Shown: positions 50,048-59,516 of the stretch, piece by piece
Layout of the letters: every line of letters begins with the position of its first letter
Position numbering within the stretch: the first letter of the stretch is position 1
Position numbers and translations under genes: made by a program
DNA from: Nitrospinia bacterium
Lineage (GTDB): Bacteria > Nitrospinota > Nitrospinia > Nitrospinales > JAJDAT01
Direction of reading: 5' to 3'
Assembly (NCBI GenBank): GCA_029261715.1
Contig: JAJDAT010000005.1
Coordinates: 1 to 64,000 of the forward strand
DNA: 64,000 nt
Notes under the pieces: generated by a model
Database searches by the model: none
Told to the model about the DNA's origin: nothing
The model's input: the letters and a program-made list of their open reading frames with translations, nothing else

Positions 50048-51391
50048 ATGAGAGACGAATCTGAATTCAAGAATGAAGCGATAGTTGCCATTATTGGAAG
50101 AGCGAATGTTGGAAAATCTACTCTATTTAATAAAATAATTGGCAAAAAAACAGCCATAGTTAACAACACTCGAGGAGTTACTCGGGATAGAAATTATGGG
50201 ATTGCAGACTGGTATGGAAAAACATTTTGGGCCGTTGATACGGGAGGAATTGATTTTGCCGGAGAAAATGATTTTGAGCCATTAATTGCCGAACAAGCTG
50301 AATTTGCAAAAGAAGAAGCCGATTGCGTAATCTTTGTTGTCGATTGTCGCCAAGGGATGACTCCTCAAGATAGAGAAGTGATTGAGATGGTCAGAAAAAC
50401 TGGGAAGCCTTTATTTCTTGCAGTGAATAAAGTTGATAACCCAGAAAATGAATCCTTGGCGTACGAATTTGCTAAAATTGGCATTCAGAATATGTTTTCC
50501 ATTTCAGCGGAGCATGGATATGGCTTGATGGAGCTTATGGAAGGAGTTGCGGAAACGATTCCTGAAAACAATCCTATTGAAGTTGATGAAAATGAGATAA
50601 GAGTAGCAATTGTTGGAAGGCCGAATGTTGGTAAGTCTTCATTAGTAAATAAGCTTTTAGATACTTACCGATGTATTGTTTCTGATAAACCAGGCACGAC
50701 CCGAGACGCTACAGATTCTCCTATTGAATCGGATGGTCAAAAGTATGTATTAATTGATACCGCAGGTATCAGGAGAAAAGGAAAAACGGTCCAAACGCTT
50801 GAAAAGTTTTCGGTAATTATGTCGTTGAAAGCGTTAGACCGATGCCATGTAGCAGTTTTGGTTATTGACGGAAATGAAGGAATTACTGACCAAGATGCAA
50901 GCATAGCGGGGTACGCAATAGATAAGGGGCGAAGTTGTGTTGTTTTAGTCAATAAATGGGATTTAGCTCAAAAAAAGTATAAAAACTTTGAGGAGTTTCA
51001 AGAGTTTGTGCAAAATAAGTTGAAGTTTCTAGACTTTGCTCCATTTTTTGATGTTTCAGCGAAAACGGGTTATAATCTGTCCTTATTTTTTCCTCAAATA
51101 AATCAAGTGTTTGGAGAATATAGCAAACGTGTGGCGACAGGTCCTTTGAACGACTGTTTACATAAAGCGGTTGAAAAAAATCCTTTAAGTCATTTTAGAG
51201 GTAAATTTATTAAATTGTTTTATTCTGCCCAAGTAAGAGATTGTCCACCGACGTTTCGCTGTTTTGTTAATTTTCCTCAAGGAATACATTTTTCTTATAA
51301 AAGATATTTAACAAACAGCTTAAGAAAAAAATTTGGTTTTAAAGGAACTCCAGTGCGGCTAGTTTTTTCCCGAAAAAAATCGGCTAATTAA
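50048..51391 (+). CDS. der: GTPase Der (EngA), ribosome assembly
   Basis: Two tandem G domains and a KH-like C-terminus, 447 residues. First P-loop GRANVGKST at 17-25, with NKVD further on; second GRPNVGKSS at about 190-198, with DTAGIRRKGK and NKWD. The C-terminal domain ends RLVFSRKKS. It starts one base after the amidase stop, with the GGATG context reusing the preceding codons as a ribosome-binding site. Needed for 50S subunit assembly. Confidence 0.97.
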   Translation: MRDESEFKNEAIVAIIGRANVGKSTLFNKIIGKKTAIVNNTRGVTRDRNYGIADWYGKTFWAVDTGGIDFAGENDFEPLIAEQAEFAKEEADCVIFVVDCRQGMTPQDREVIEMVRKTGKPLFLAVNKVDNPENESLAYEFAKIGIQNMFSISAEHGYGLMELMEGVAETIPENNPIEVDENEIRVAIVGRPNVGKSSLVNKLLDTYRCIVSDKPGTTRDATDSPIESDGQKYVLIDTAGIRRKGKTVQTLEKFSVIMSLKALDRCHVAVLVIDGNEGITDQDASIAGYAIDKGRSCVVLVNKWDLAQKKYKNFEEFQEFVQNKLKFLDFAPFFDVSAKTGYNLSLFFPQINQVFGEYSKRVATGPLNDCLHKAVEKNPLSHFRGKFIKLFYSAQVRDCPPTFRCFVNFPQGIHFSYKRYLTNSLRKKFGFKGTPVRLVFSRKKSAN

Positions 51392-51394
51392 ATT

Positions 51395-53785
51395 ATGACG
51401 AAATTAATTAAAGATTTTAAAATTATTAGCGGTAAAAACTATAAAGTTTTAAGGACGCAAGAATTTGGAGATATTGTGTTTGGTTGTCCGCCGGGTATAG
51501 TTAAAGACTTTGCCTTGCGTGGCGAAGATTTACCTTCAAAATATGTTATTCCTTTTAGGACTTTTGTAAAGGGTAGAAATAACTTTGATTTTGAATTTAT
51601 AGTATATAGTTTTTTATTTGTAAAAGATAAGAAAGAAAGACTTTCCATTTTTTGTATGCCCGGTCAGGAAGAGCGTTTCCGAATTATTCTTAGTGAAACT
51701 CTTTTTGGTCCTACTTTTTTAAATATGTTGCGGGCGCAATTTCGAAAAATTCCAATCCAAAACAAATTTTCTGCAAAGGAATCAAAACAATTTGATACCT
51801 TTTTACAAAAACTGTCTAAAAATAAACGTTTTTTTGAATCATATGATCTTAATTTAAAAGAACACAACAGTGAGAAACAAATCACTGAAGACATAAAAAA
51901 CGGTTTTGATAAATTACTAAAAGAGACACAATGGCTTACTCGTAAAAAAGTAAAAAATTTATCGGTTCATTTGACTGAATGCTATTTAGTTTGCGCCAAT
52001 TTAAAGAGAGAAATGAGCTTATTTACTTTGGCGAGAGAAAGTCAACGTATCGAGTTTATTGATAGGATTGTAGATTTTTATCATTTTGATGATGATTGGT
52101 CTGTCACTGTTAAAGGAATAAAAGATAAACGAAAAAAGTTGAAGATGGTTCAACCTTCTCCTTCAGTGTTCGATCTTTATATAGGAAAAAAGAAAAAAGT
52201 AGAAATAAATATTAGTAGTTTAGAGCCACCAGACACAAACTTTACCATTCAACCTTGTGAAAAACCCTTTATGGGAGTGACTTTTTTAGGAGTAGGGTCT
52301 GGGTTTACTCCCAACCGAAAAAATAGTTGTATGATCGCCTGGTCAGAAGGTAAAGGCATCATGGTAGACGTTCTTTCGGAGTCTAATGTTGAAACCATGA
52401 AATATGGGATCACTGAAAATGATGTCCCATATACTTTTCTAACTCATGTCCATTCAGACCATGACGCTGGGATTACAGAGAAAATTTTATATGGAGAGAA
52501 GGTCAAAGTAATTTCTACTCGGATTATTTTTGAAAGTTATTTAAGAAAATTAGAAGCAATAACTTGTTTTCCCATTAGGATATTAGAAGATTTTTTTGAT
52601 TTTCATGAGGTAGAACCGAACAAACCAACTAAGTTGCCAGGTTTTCAAAACTCATATTTTGAGTTTGATTATTCGTTGCATTCGATCCCTTCAGGTCGGT
52701 TTACTTTGACATATAAAGAAAAAGGATTTAAAAAAACGATCGCGCATTCGGGCGATACTAAATACGATGAAGAGCGAATCAGATTCTGGTATGAGCAGGG
52801 ATTTTTTACTAAAAAAAGAAGAGATGCAATTCTTGGTTTTATATGGGATGCCGACTTAATTGTTCACGATGTTGGCGGAGGTATGTTACACACTCATATT
52901 GATGCTCTTAAAAAATTGGATAAATCTATTACTGATAAGGTTATTTTAGTCCATCAGCATCATGAGCCTGCGGCAAATCAAACAATGCATTTTGCTAAAG
53001 AAGGGCAAACAGAAGTTCTTATAAAAGAAAGAAAGCTTAAAAAGGAAGTGCCACTTCAATCTTTAAAAGAAGGCATTTTGTTTAGAAAATTAAAACAGAA
53101 CCATTTCCTAGAGTTATGCGCAAGTTCGGAAATAAAGAAATTTAAAGATCAGGAGATTGTTTTCTCTCAAGATGAAGAAGGGCATTCATTTTTTGTTATT
53201 GTTGATGGGTTTGCCGAAATTATAATAGACAAAGAAAAGTATGCTATTTATGAGAAGGGAAACTTTTTTGGTGAATTAGCTATTACGACGGCAAATCCAA
53301 GAAGGCGAGCGACTGTTCGCGCTAAAGGTTCTTTATGTCTTTTAGAAATTAAAAAAGAAGATTATAAAAAGTTCAATTTACCTCTAATTAAAGATGATTA
53401 TTATAAATTAGAAAGCTTTTTCTCAGATACTATCAATCCTAGCTTATTGGCAATTTTAGCTTTTGGTACTTTAGAGCACTGGGCAAAAAATGAAACAGTC
53501 ATTAAATATGGATCTTTGGAAAAAGATATGTATGTCCTGCTTTCGGGCAAAGTTAAAATTTTAGATAAGAAAAACAAAGAATTAGCCAATTTATCTGAGG
53601 GAGCTATTGTAGGTGAAATCGCCTATATGAAAAATGTTCCAAGAACAGCCTCTGTTCTCGCCGCATCAAACGATGTTTATGCTATCCGCTTAAAAACTAA
53701 CCAAATATCCAACGTTTTTAAGCTCTTTCCCGCCTTTTATGGAATGGTTTACCAGCAGATGAAAAAAAAGGAAATCCATTTTTAA
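51395..53785 (+). CDS. Metallo-beta-lactamase-fold protein with two cyclic-nucleotide-binding domains
   Basis: 796 residues. The N-terminal 285 form an unassigned region starting with FGDIVFGCPPGIVKDF. An MBL domain follows (about 290-550) with H351, H353, D355, H356 in THVHSDHDAG, GDTKYD and HQHHEP; the set is typical of RNase Z/phosphodiesterase-type members. Two CAP-like cNMP domains close it (about 575-690 and 700-790), with phosphate-cassette motifs GELAITTANPRRRATV and GEIAYMKNVPRTASV, both keeping the Glu and Arg. It could be a cyclic-nucleotide-controlled hydrolase. It follows der by three bases. Confidence 0.82.
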   Translation: MTKLIKDFKIISGKNYKVLRTQEFGDIVFGCPPGIVKDFALRGEDLPSKYVIPFRTFVKGRNNFDFEFIVYSFLFVKDKKERLSIFCMPGQEERFRIILSETLFGPTFLNMLRAQFRKIPIQNKFSAKESKQFDTFLQKLSKNKRFFESYDLNLKEHNSEKQITEDIKNGFDKLLKETQWLTRKKVKNLSVHLTECYLVCANLKREMSLFTLARESQRIEFIDRIVDFYHFDDDWSVTVKGIKDKRKKLKMVQPSPSVFDLYIGKKKKVEINISSLEPPDTNFTIQPCEKPFMGVTFLGVGSGFTPNRKNSCMIAWSEGKGIMVDVLSESNVETMKYGITENDVPYTFLTHVHSDHDAGITEKILYGEKVKVISTRIIFESYLRKLEAITCFPIRILEDFFDFHEVEPNKPTKLPGFQNSYFEFDYSLHSIPSGRFTLTYKEKGFKKTIAHSGDTKYDEERIRFWYEQGFFTKKRRDAILGFIWDADLIVHDVGGGMLHTHIDALKKLDKSITDKVILVHQHHEPAANQTMHFAKEGQTEVLIKERKLKKEVPLQSLKEGILFRKLKQNHFLELCASSEIKKFKDQEIVFSQDEEGHSFFVIVDGFAEIIIDKEKYAIYEKGNFFGELAITTANPRRRATVRAKGSLCLLEIKKEDYKKFNLPLIKDDYYKLESFFSDTINPSLLAILAFGTLEHWAKNETVIKYGSLEKDMYVLLSGKVKILDKKNKELANLSEGAIVGEIAYMKNVPRTASVLAASNDVYAIRLKTNQISNVFKLFPAFYGMVYQQMKKKEIHF

Positions 53786-54020
53786 TCTGTCGTTTTATAG
53801 TCATTTCCATGTATAATTAATTTCTTTATGAGTTATTTTTTGTAATTTAGCGTTATTTTTTTGTATTATTTACGTTAGGTTTTTGTGTTTGTTTGTCTTT
53901 TTAATGGAGGGTTTCCCAAGGTTTATCGCCAAGAATTTTATGTAGTTTAGTAAATGAAACCCATCATGTTGTCCCATTAATTTTTATTTCTATTATTTGG
54001 AGCTCTCATGGGAGGGAAAA

Positions 54021-56117
54021 ATGAAGAAGTACAATTGTGCTGATATTAGAAACGTAGGGCTTATTGGTCATGGAGCTGTAGGAAAGACTTCAATTGCCGA
54101 AGCAATGACTTACATTTCTGGAGTTTCTGACCGGTTAGGCAAGGTTGGAGATAGTTCTTCATTTTTCGATTATGATCCCGAGGAAGTAAAAAAAGGATAT
54201 TCCCTAAATGCATCGTTAGCGTTTTTAGAATGGGATAAAAAAAAGATAAACCTGATTGATTCCCCTGGTAGTGGTAGCTTTATTGGCGATACTTATGCTG
54301 CTTTAAGAGTTATCGACAGTTCGGTTTTTGTCATTTCCGCTGATGCAGGGTTGCAATACTTCACCGAAAAATTTTGGCATGTAGCTGAAGATTATGCAGT
54401 TCGTCCTATAGTATTTCTCAATAAGATTGATCATGAAAGAGCCGACCTTGACAATGCAGTTAACTCTGTCAAAAAAAGATTAAAAAATAATCCTGTCTTA
54501 ATTCAATTGCCCGTAGGAAGTAACGAGAACGTCAAAGGGATTGTCGATTTAATTGGCAATGTTTGCTTTTTATACGATAAGGAAGGCAATGGAGTAGGTA
54601 AAGAATCCCCCATTCCAGAAGACATGATTGATGAGGTTGAAACTGCAAGAGCTGAATTGATTGAATCGGTAGCTGAATGTGACGAAGAACTTTTAGAAAA
54701 GTATTTTGAAGAAGGCACCCTATCGGACGAAGAACTAGTTTCTGGAATTAAAAAAGCAATTGATGGCGGCGATTTGATTCCTGTGTTTTGTGGTTCGGGT
54801 ACGCTTAATATAGGGATAGATTTGTTAATGCAAGGCATCGTCAACTATATGCCATCACCCGACCAACGCCCAGCAATTACCGCAAAATCTTTGAATGACG
54901 ATTCCGAAGTAATAGTAAAACCAGGTCTGAATGACCCTTTTTGTGGCTTAGTTTTTAAAACTATCGCCGATCCTTATGCCGGAAAACTTACAATTTTTCG
55001 GGTGTTTTCTGGAACTGTCAGTTCTGATACCTCTATTTTTAATTCTTCTAAGAATGTGACCGAGAGAGTTGGAAATCTTTTTGCTATTCAAGGAAAAAAC
55101 CAAAATCAAATGAGCGAATTGATTGCTGGAGATTTTGCAACTGTTGCTAAGCTTAAAGAAACAGAAACCAGCGATACACTTTGTAGCCAGGAATTTCAAG
55201 CAAAGTTTGAACCAATTGATTTTCCAACGCCTATTTTATCTCGCGCCGTGGTTCCAAAGACTCGTGCCGACGAAGAAAAAATAAGCGGGTCTTTACATCG
55301 ATTAACGGATGAAGATAAAACATTACAAGTCGAAAGAAATAGCCAAACCCATGAACTATTAGTTTCTGGATTAGGACAAGTTCATTTTGACGTAATTTTA
55401 GATAAGTTAAAAAGGCGGTTTGGAGTAGAGGTTGAAGTTAAAGAACCTAAAATACCGTATAGGGAGACGATTCGAGGAAGGACTAAAATCCAGGGTAAAT
55501 ACAAAAAACAATCTGGAGGTCGCGGTCAATTTGGCGATACTTGGCTAGAAATTGAGCCGTTGACTAAAGGGGCTGGTTTTGAGTTTGTCGATAAAATTGT
55601 TGGTGGCGCTATTCCCAAAACTTACATTCCTGCTGTTGAAAAAGGAGTGCAAGGCGCAATGGAAGAAGGCGTTTTAGCTCATTATCCGATGGTTGACGTC
55701 AAAGTAACTTTATATGACGGTTCTTTTCATAATGTCGATTCTTCTGAAATGGCTTTTAAAATAGCGGGTTCTATGGGGTTTAAGAAAGGCGTTATGGAGT
55801 GTAGGCCTATTTTGTTGGAGCCTATAATGAATATGGAAGTGGTTGTGCCAAGCGAATGTGTTGGCGATGTAATGGGTGATTTGAATTCGAAAAGAGGAAA
55901 AATTTTGGGGATCGATGCCCAGGAAGATACACAAGTAATTCGAGTGGAAGTTCCGATGTCTTCCGTATTAAACTATGCACCAGATATTACGTCACTCACG
56001 GGTGGTCGAGGGATTTTTACGATGGAATTTTCTCATTATGACGACGTTCCGGAACATCTTACTGGAAAAATTGTTGAACAAGCCCAAAAGGAGTTTGAAG
56101 AATCTAAATCTTCCTAA
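54021..56117 (+). CDS. fusA: Elongation factor G-like GTPase (EF-G2 type)
   Basis: 698 residues with all five EF-G domains. The G domain has G1 GHGAVGKT (16-23), G3 DSPGSGSF (80-87) and G4 NKID (134-137). The usual DTPGH has become DSPGS, so the catalytic His of switch II is replaced by Ser, as in the EF-G-2 paralogue group. Domain IV includes QSGGRGQFGD. Not the housekeeping EF-G. The true start is ATG 54021, five bases after GGGAGG; the longer TTG start at 53997 is unlikely. A TATAAT box sits at 53812-53817. Confidence 0.9.
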   Translation: MKKYNCADIRNVGLIGHGAVGKTSIAEAMTYISGVSDRLGKVGDSSSFFDYDPEEVKKGYSLNASLAFLEWDKKKINLIDSPGSGSFIGDTYAALRVIDSSVFVISADAGLQYFTEKFWHVAEDYAVRPIVFLNKIDHERADLDNAVNSVKKRLKNNPVLIQLPVGSNENVKGIVDLIGNVCFLYDKEGNGVGKESPIPEDMIDEVETARAELIESVAECDEELLEKYFEEGTLSDEELVSGIKKAIDGGDLIPVFCGSGTLNIGIDLLMQGIVNYMPSPDQRPAITAKSLNDDSEVIVKPGLNDPFCGLVFKTIADPYAGKLTIFRVFSGTVSSDTSIFNSSKNVTERVGNLFAIQGKNQNQMSELIAGDFATVAKLKETETSDTLCSQEFQAKFEPIDFPTPILSRAVVPKTRADEEKISGSLHRLTDEDKTLQVERNSQTHELLVSGLGQVHFDVILDKLKRRFGVEVEVKEPKIPYRETIRGRTKIQGKYKKQSGGRGQFGDTWLEIEPLTKGAGFEFVDKIVGGAIPKTYIPAVEKGVQGAMEEGVLAHYPMVDVKVTLYDGSFHNVDSSEMAFKIAGSMGFKKGVMECRPILLEPIMNMEVVVPSECVGDVMGDLNSKRGKILGIDAQEDTQVIRVEVPMSSVLNYAPDITSLTGGRGIFTMEFSHYDDVPEHLTGKIVEQAQKEFEESKSS

Positions 56118-56140
56118 TGGGTATTTAAAAAAGGTTTTTT

Positions 56141-56440
56141 ATGAGTAACCATAAGATAGCGCTGATAAAAGCGGATATTGTTGATCGAGTTTATGAGAGA
56201 GTAGGGTTTAGCCGTAGAGAAGCGGAAAAGGCTGTTGAAGCGTTGTTTGATCAAATAAAATTAGAGTTGGAAGCGGGCGAGAATGTAAGAATTTCCGGTT
56301 TTGCTAGTTTTTATTTAAAAGATAAAAAAGCAAGGAACGCCCGTAACCCAAAAACTGGCGAACCTATAATCATAAAAGCTAGAAGGGTTCTTTCTTTTAA
56401 GCCCAGTAAGCAATTGATTGACGCCGCGAACGAGTCCTAA
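56141..56440 (+). CDS. ihfA: Integration host factor alpha subunit (HU family)
   Basis: 99-residue DNA-bending protein. The N-terminal helices (KADIVDRVYERVGFSRREAE) and the arm GENVRISGFASFYLKDKKAR, then NPKTGEPI, are those of IHF-alpha. It follows the EF-G-like gene by 23 bases and is followed by a MerR-type gene, a common ihfA-merR arrangement. It needs an IHF-beta partner located elsewhere, or may work as a homodimer. Confidence 0.92.
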   Translation: MSNHKIALIKADIVDRVYERVGFSRREAEKAVEALFDQIKLELEAGENVRISGFASFYLKDKKARNARNPKTGEPIIIKARRVLSFKPSKQLIDAANES

Positions 56441-56529
56441 AAATCCTCTTAAATTTATATCCCAGGTCTTTTTCATAAATAACGAATAGGTACGAACCAG
56501 TCAACAATTAATTAACTCGCAGAGTTTTT

Positions 56530-56886
56530 ATGCTTCCTGAAATTCCTGATAAATTATTTTTTAGAATAGGTGAAGTCGCCGAGATAGTAGGCGTGGAACA
56601 ACATGTTTTGCGTTATTGGGAAGATGAGTTTGACGTTTTAAAACCAGATAAAAATCAAGCTGGCCAAAGATTATATCGAAAAAAAGATATAGAAATGGTA
56701 GTTCGCATAAAAGAGCTATTGTATGAAGAGATGTTTACGATTGCTGGAGCTAAAAAGAAGTTAAAAAATAAAAAACGCGACCCAAGCCAATTGAGTTTTC
56801 ATTTTGATCCGGATGAATTTTTAAAATGGAAAAAGCAGTTAAAAAGCGATCTTAATTCGGTTATCAAATTACTAGATGAAAGTTAA
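56530..56886 (+). CDS. MerR-family transcriptional regulator
   Basis: 118 residues. The winged helix-turn-helix is clear: [20 protein letters not shown], then WEDEF and [19 protein letters not shown]. After it comes a short helical linker and an acidic/basic tail rather than a metal- or drug-binding domain, and no cysteine is present. This short form next to ihfA is widespread, and its target is unknown. Start ATG 56530. Confidence 0.9.
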   Translation: MLPEIPDKLFFRIGEVAEIVGVEQHVLRYWEDEFDVLKPDKNQAGQRLYRKKDIEMVVRIKELLYEEMFTIAGAKKKLKNKKRDPSQLSFHFDPDEFLKWKKQLKSDLNSVIKLLDES

Positions 56887-56969
56887 GTAAAGCTTTATTT
56901 TGACGCGGAAGAAATTATATATACGGTTCAAATAGAAAATGTCCTAAAATTTTTTAGAAAAGAATTCCT

Positions 56970-59051
56970 ATTTTTAGATTATTCTTCATAGTTTTCTTCT
57001 TAAGTATTTTTGTATTATTTAGACCTCCTTCCTTTGCTCAGAAGTTTCAAAATCCCCCTCCGCAAGCAATTGTGTTGAAACCAATTGTTGTTGACGCTAC
57101 TCGCTCGCCTAAAAATATTGAGAAAACTCCATTTTCCATTAGTTTGAATAGTTATGACCGCTTAAATGGCAGTAAAGGATCATCATTAGATCAAGTATTG
57201 GAACCAATTGCGGGAGTGTTTTTACAAAATCCATTCAACTTTGCTCAAGACTTAAGAATTGCCATAAGGGGGTTTGGTATTAGGTCCTCTTTTGGAGTTC
57301 GAGGTATTAAAGTGTTTTCAGACGGTTTCACTGAGTCGTTGGCAGATGGATCAACTCCGTTAGATTCTATTGATCCCGATTTGATTGAAAGCGTCGAAGT
57401 TTTGAAAGGCCCTGGATCTTCATTGTACGGAAATTCAGCTGGGGGCGCGGTATTATTTAAAACACGAAGTGGTCCGGAGAGTGGAACCGAGTTTTCTTCA
57501 AAAATAAAGGTTGGGCGGTTTGGATTATTTAAAAAACAGATTGAATTTGGACAAGGGGGAAAACTTGGGTCTTATAGACTTTACGCTTCTAGTCTTCAGT
57601 TCGATGGATTTCGCGAACATAGCGAAACGGCAAGTAATTTAGCAAATTTTAAAGCTCATTATATTCCTGATACAAAATCAAAGCTGACGTTTTTAATAGG
57701 ATATTTAAATTCTCCGAAGTCGCAAGACCCTGGCGCTTTGACTAATAGACAAGCCGAAGAAGACCCAAGGCAAGCAAGAGGTATTAACCTCGTTTTTGAA
57801 GCGGGAGAGAAAGTACGACAACACAACATAGGAATTAAATATGAAACCGAGTTAACTGATAGTTTAAATATTTCTGCAAAGGTAGGTGGGACTCAAAGGT
57901 TTTTTTCTAATAAACTTCCATTTGAAAGGGGAGGAGCTGTAGACCTTGATAGAAATGCTTTGGATTTTGGAGGCAAGACAGTTTTCAATTGGCGATATTC
58001 TGATTTAAAAATTAGAAGTATTGCGGGAATTGATTTGTTAGCTCAATTAGACGATAGAAAACGTTTTGATAATATTGAAGGAAAGAATGGACAATTATCC
58101 TTTGACCAAAATGAAGACGTAACTGCATATGGAGTTTATTTCAGAAATGAAATCGAGATACTTGAAGACTTTGAGATTGGTCTTGGGGGGCGCTACGACA
58201 GAACTAGGTTTCAGATACGTGATCGTTTTAATATTGATGGAGACCAAAGTGGGTCGAGAACTCTTGACGCTTGGAGTGGCTCTATAGGTACTGTTTGGGA
58301 GGCTAATAAAAATATCAATATTTTTGGAAGCTTTTCTACAGCTTTTGAAACGCCTGCAGTAATTGAATTAACAAATAATCCTTTGGGGTTAGGAGGACTG
58401 AATCCTAATTTAGAACCTCGATATTCATTTTCTTATGAAACAGGGATAAAGGGCTATATAGACTCTTCTTTGAGGTACGAAGCTTCTATTTTTCTAATCA
58501 GAACTAGAGATGAAATTGTTCCGTTTGAGTTGTCTCAATCCCCAGGAAGGTCATTCTTCAGGAACTCGGGGAATTCAGAAAGAGTTGGATCGGAAGTGAC
58601 GTTATTTTATAAAATTGCGGCTAACCTGAACTTTCAGCTTTCTTATACATACTCGGATTTTAAGTTTCGAGATTTTTTAGATGAAACTCTTGAGCTTAAA
58701 GATAAAAAAATCCCTGGGATTCCTCAGAACTACTTGTTTACACAATTGAAATGGAATAGCCCATCAGGGTTATTTGCCGTATGGAAAGGTAAGTATGTAG
58801 ATGAATTGTTTGCTAACCGAGAGAATACTTTTGTAACGCCTGATTATTTTATAAATGATTTTCAACTTGGCGTTGAAAAAGAGTGGGGGGAATTTCAAGG
58901 AAGTTTATTTGTGGGATTAGAAAACGCAACCGACTCGAATTACTTTGCAAATACAAGGATTGACGCTTCCAGAGAAGCTTTTTTTGAACCGGGTCTTCCT
59001 ATAAATTGGCGAGGTGGGTTTCAAATTTCTTTTAGGAAACAGAAAATATAG
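56970..59051 (+). CDS. TonB-dependent outer-membrane receptor, start codon unclear
   Basis: Outer-membrane siderophore/vitamin-type receptor. The plug domain has VVDATRSPKNIEKTPFSIS, then EVLKGPGSSLYGNSAGGAV, and the barrel runs to the C-terminal aromatic end (INWRGGFQISFRKQKI). In frame upstream of the first canonical start (GTG 57072) there is an excellent signal peptide, FRLFFIVFFLSIFVLFRPPS followed by FAQ, but the frame has no ATG, GTG or TTG between its stop at 56955 and that point. An ATT at 56970 is the best placed. Either a rare start is used, or there is a frameshift or error nearby. Substrate unknown. Confidence 0.8.
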   Translation: MFRLFFIVFFLSIFVLFRPPSFAQKFQNPPPQAIVLKPIVVDATRSPKNIEKTPFSISLNSYDRLNGSKGSSLDQVLEPIAGVFLQNPFNFAQDLRIAIRGFGIRSSFGVRGIKVFSDGFTESLADGSTPLDSIDPDLIESVEVLKGPGSSLYGNSAGGAVLFKTRSGPESGTEFSSKIKVGRFGLFKKQIEFGQGGKLGSYRLYASSLQFDGFREHSETASNLANFKAHYIPDTKSKLTFLIGYLNSPKSQDPGALTNRQAEEDPRQARGINLVFEAGEKVRQHNIGIKYETELTDSLNISAKVGGTQRFFSNKLPFERGGAVDLDRNALDFGGKTVFNWRYSDLKIRSIAGIDLLAQLDDRKRFDNIEGKNGQLSFDQNEDVTAYGVYFRNEIEILEDFEIGLGGRYDRTRFQIRDRFNIDGDQSGSRTLDAWSGSIGTVWEANKNINIFGSFSTAFETPAVIELTNNPLGLGGLNPNLEPRYSFSYETGIKGYIDSSLRYEASIFLIRTRDEIVPFELSQSPGRSFFRNSGNSERVGSEVTLFYKIAANLNFQLSYTYSDFKFRDFLDETLELKDKKIPGIPQNYLFTQLKWNSPSGLFAVWKGKYVDELFANRENTFVTPDYFINDFQLGVEKEWGEFQGSLFVGLENATDSNYFANTRIDASREAFFEPGLPINWRGGFQISFRKQKI

Positions 59052-59052
59052 G

Positions 59053-59370
59053 TTACTCAGTTTTAAAAGGATAATTATATTTCCAAGATTCGAAACCCCC
59101 TGCCATGCTATAAACTTCTTTGAAACCTTGTTCCTGAAAATAGGAAGCAGCTCCTTGGCTTGAGTTCCCATGGTAACAATATATAATTAAGGGTAAATCT
59201 TTATTAGTTTTTTCGATGAATTCTTGGACGTTGGTATCGCTAAGGTGAACCGCGTCTTCAATATGTCCGATTGTGAATGAGGCCGGGTCTCGGATATCAA
59301 CTATGTTAATATCTCCATCTTCTATTTTTGTTTTTGCGTCGTGAATATCTATTTGATTTATTGTAGGCAT
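59053..59370 (-). CDS. glpE: Rhodanese (thiosulfate sulfurtransferase, GlpE type)
   Basis: Single-domain rhodanese of 105 residues. The active-site loop CYHGNSSQGAA carries the catalytic Cys in the six-residue loop, after VDIRDPASFTIGHIEDAVHL. It matches GlpE length and layout. It is convergent with the TonB receptor, one base apart. It transfers sulfur from thiosulfate to cyanide or thiols in vitro; the physiological acceptor is unknown. Confidence 0.92.
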   Translation of the reverse strand: MPTINQIDIHDAKTKIEDGDINIVDIRDPASFTIGHIEDAVHLSDTNVQEFIEKTNKDLPLIIYCYHGNSSQGAASYFQEQGFKEVYSMAGGFESWKYNYPFKTE

Positions 59371-59516
59371 AATTTTGATTAAAGTTTAGTCTTTATTAAT
59401 TAATGGAAATTATGCTATCAATAAATTCTCTTATTGGCTAATCATTTTTTCTTTCTAAAAGAATTTAAGAAAGCCAATAAAACGAAAAATTTACCAATGA
59501 GAGTTTTCTTAAAATA

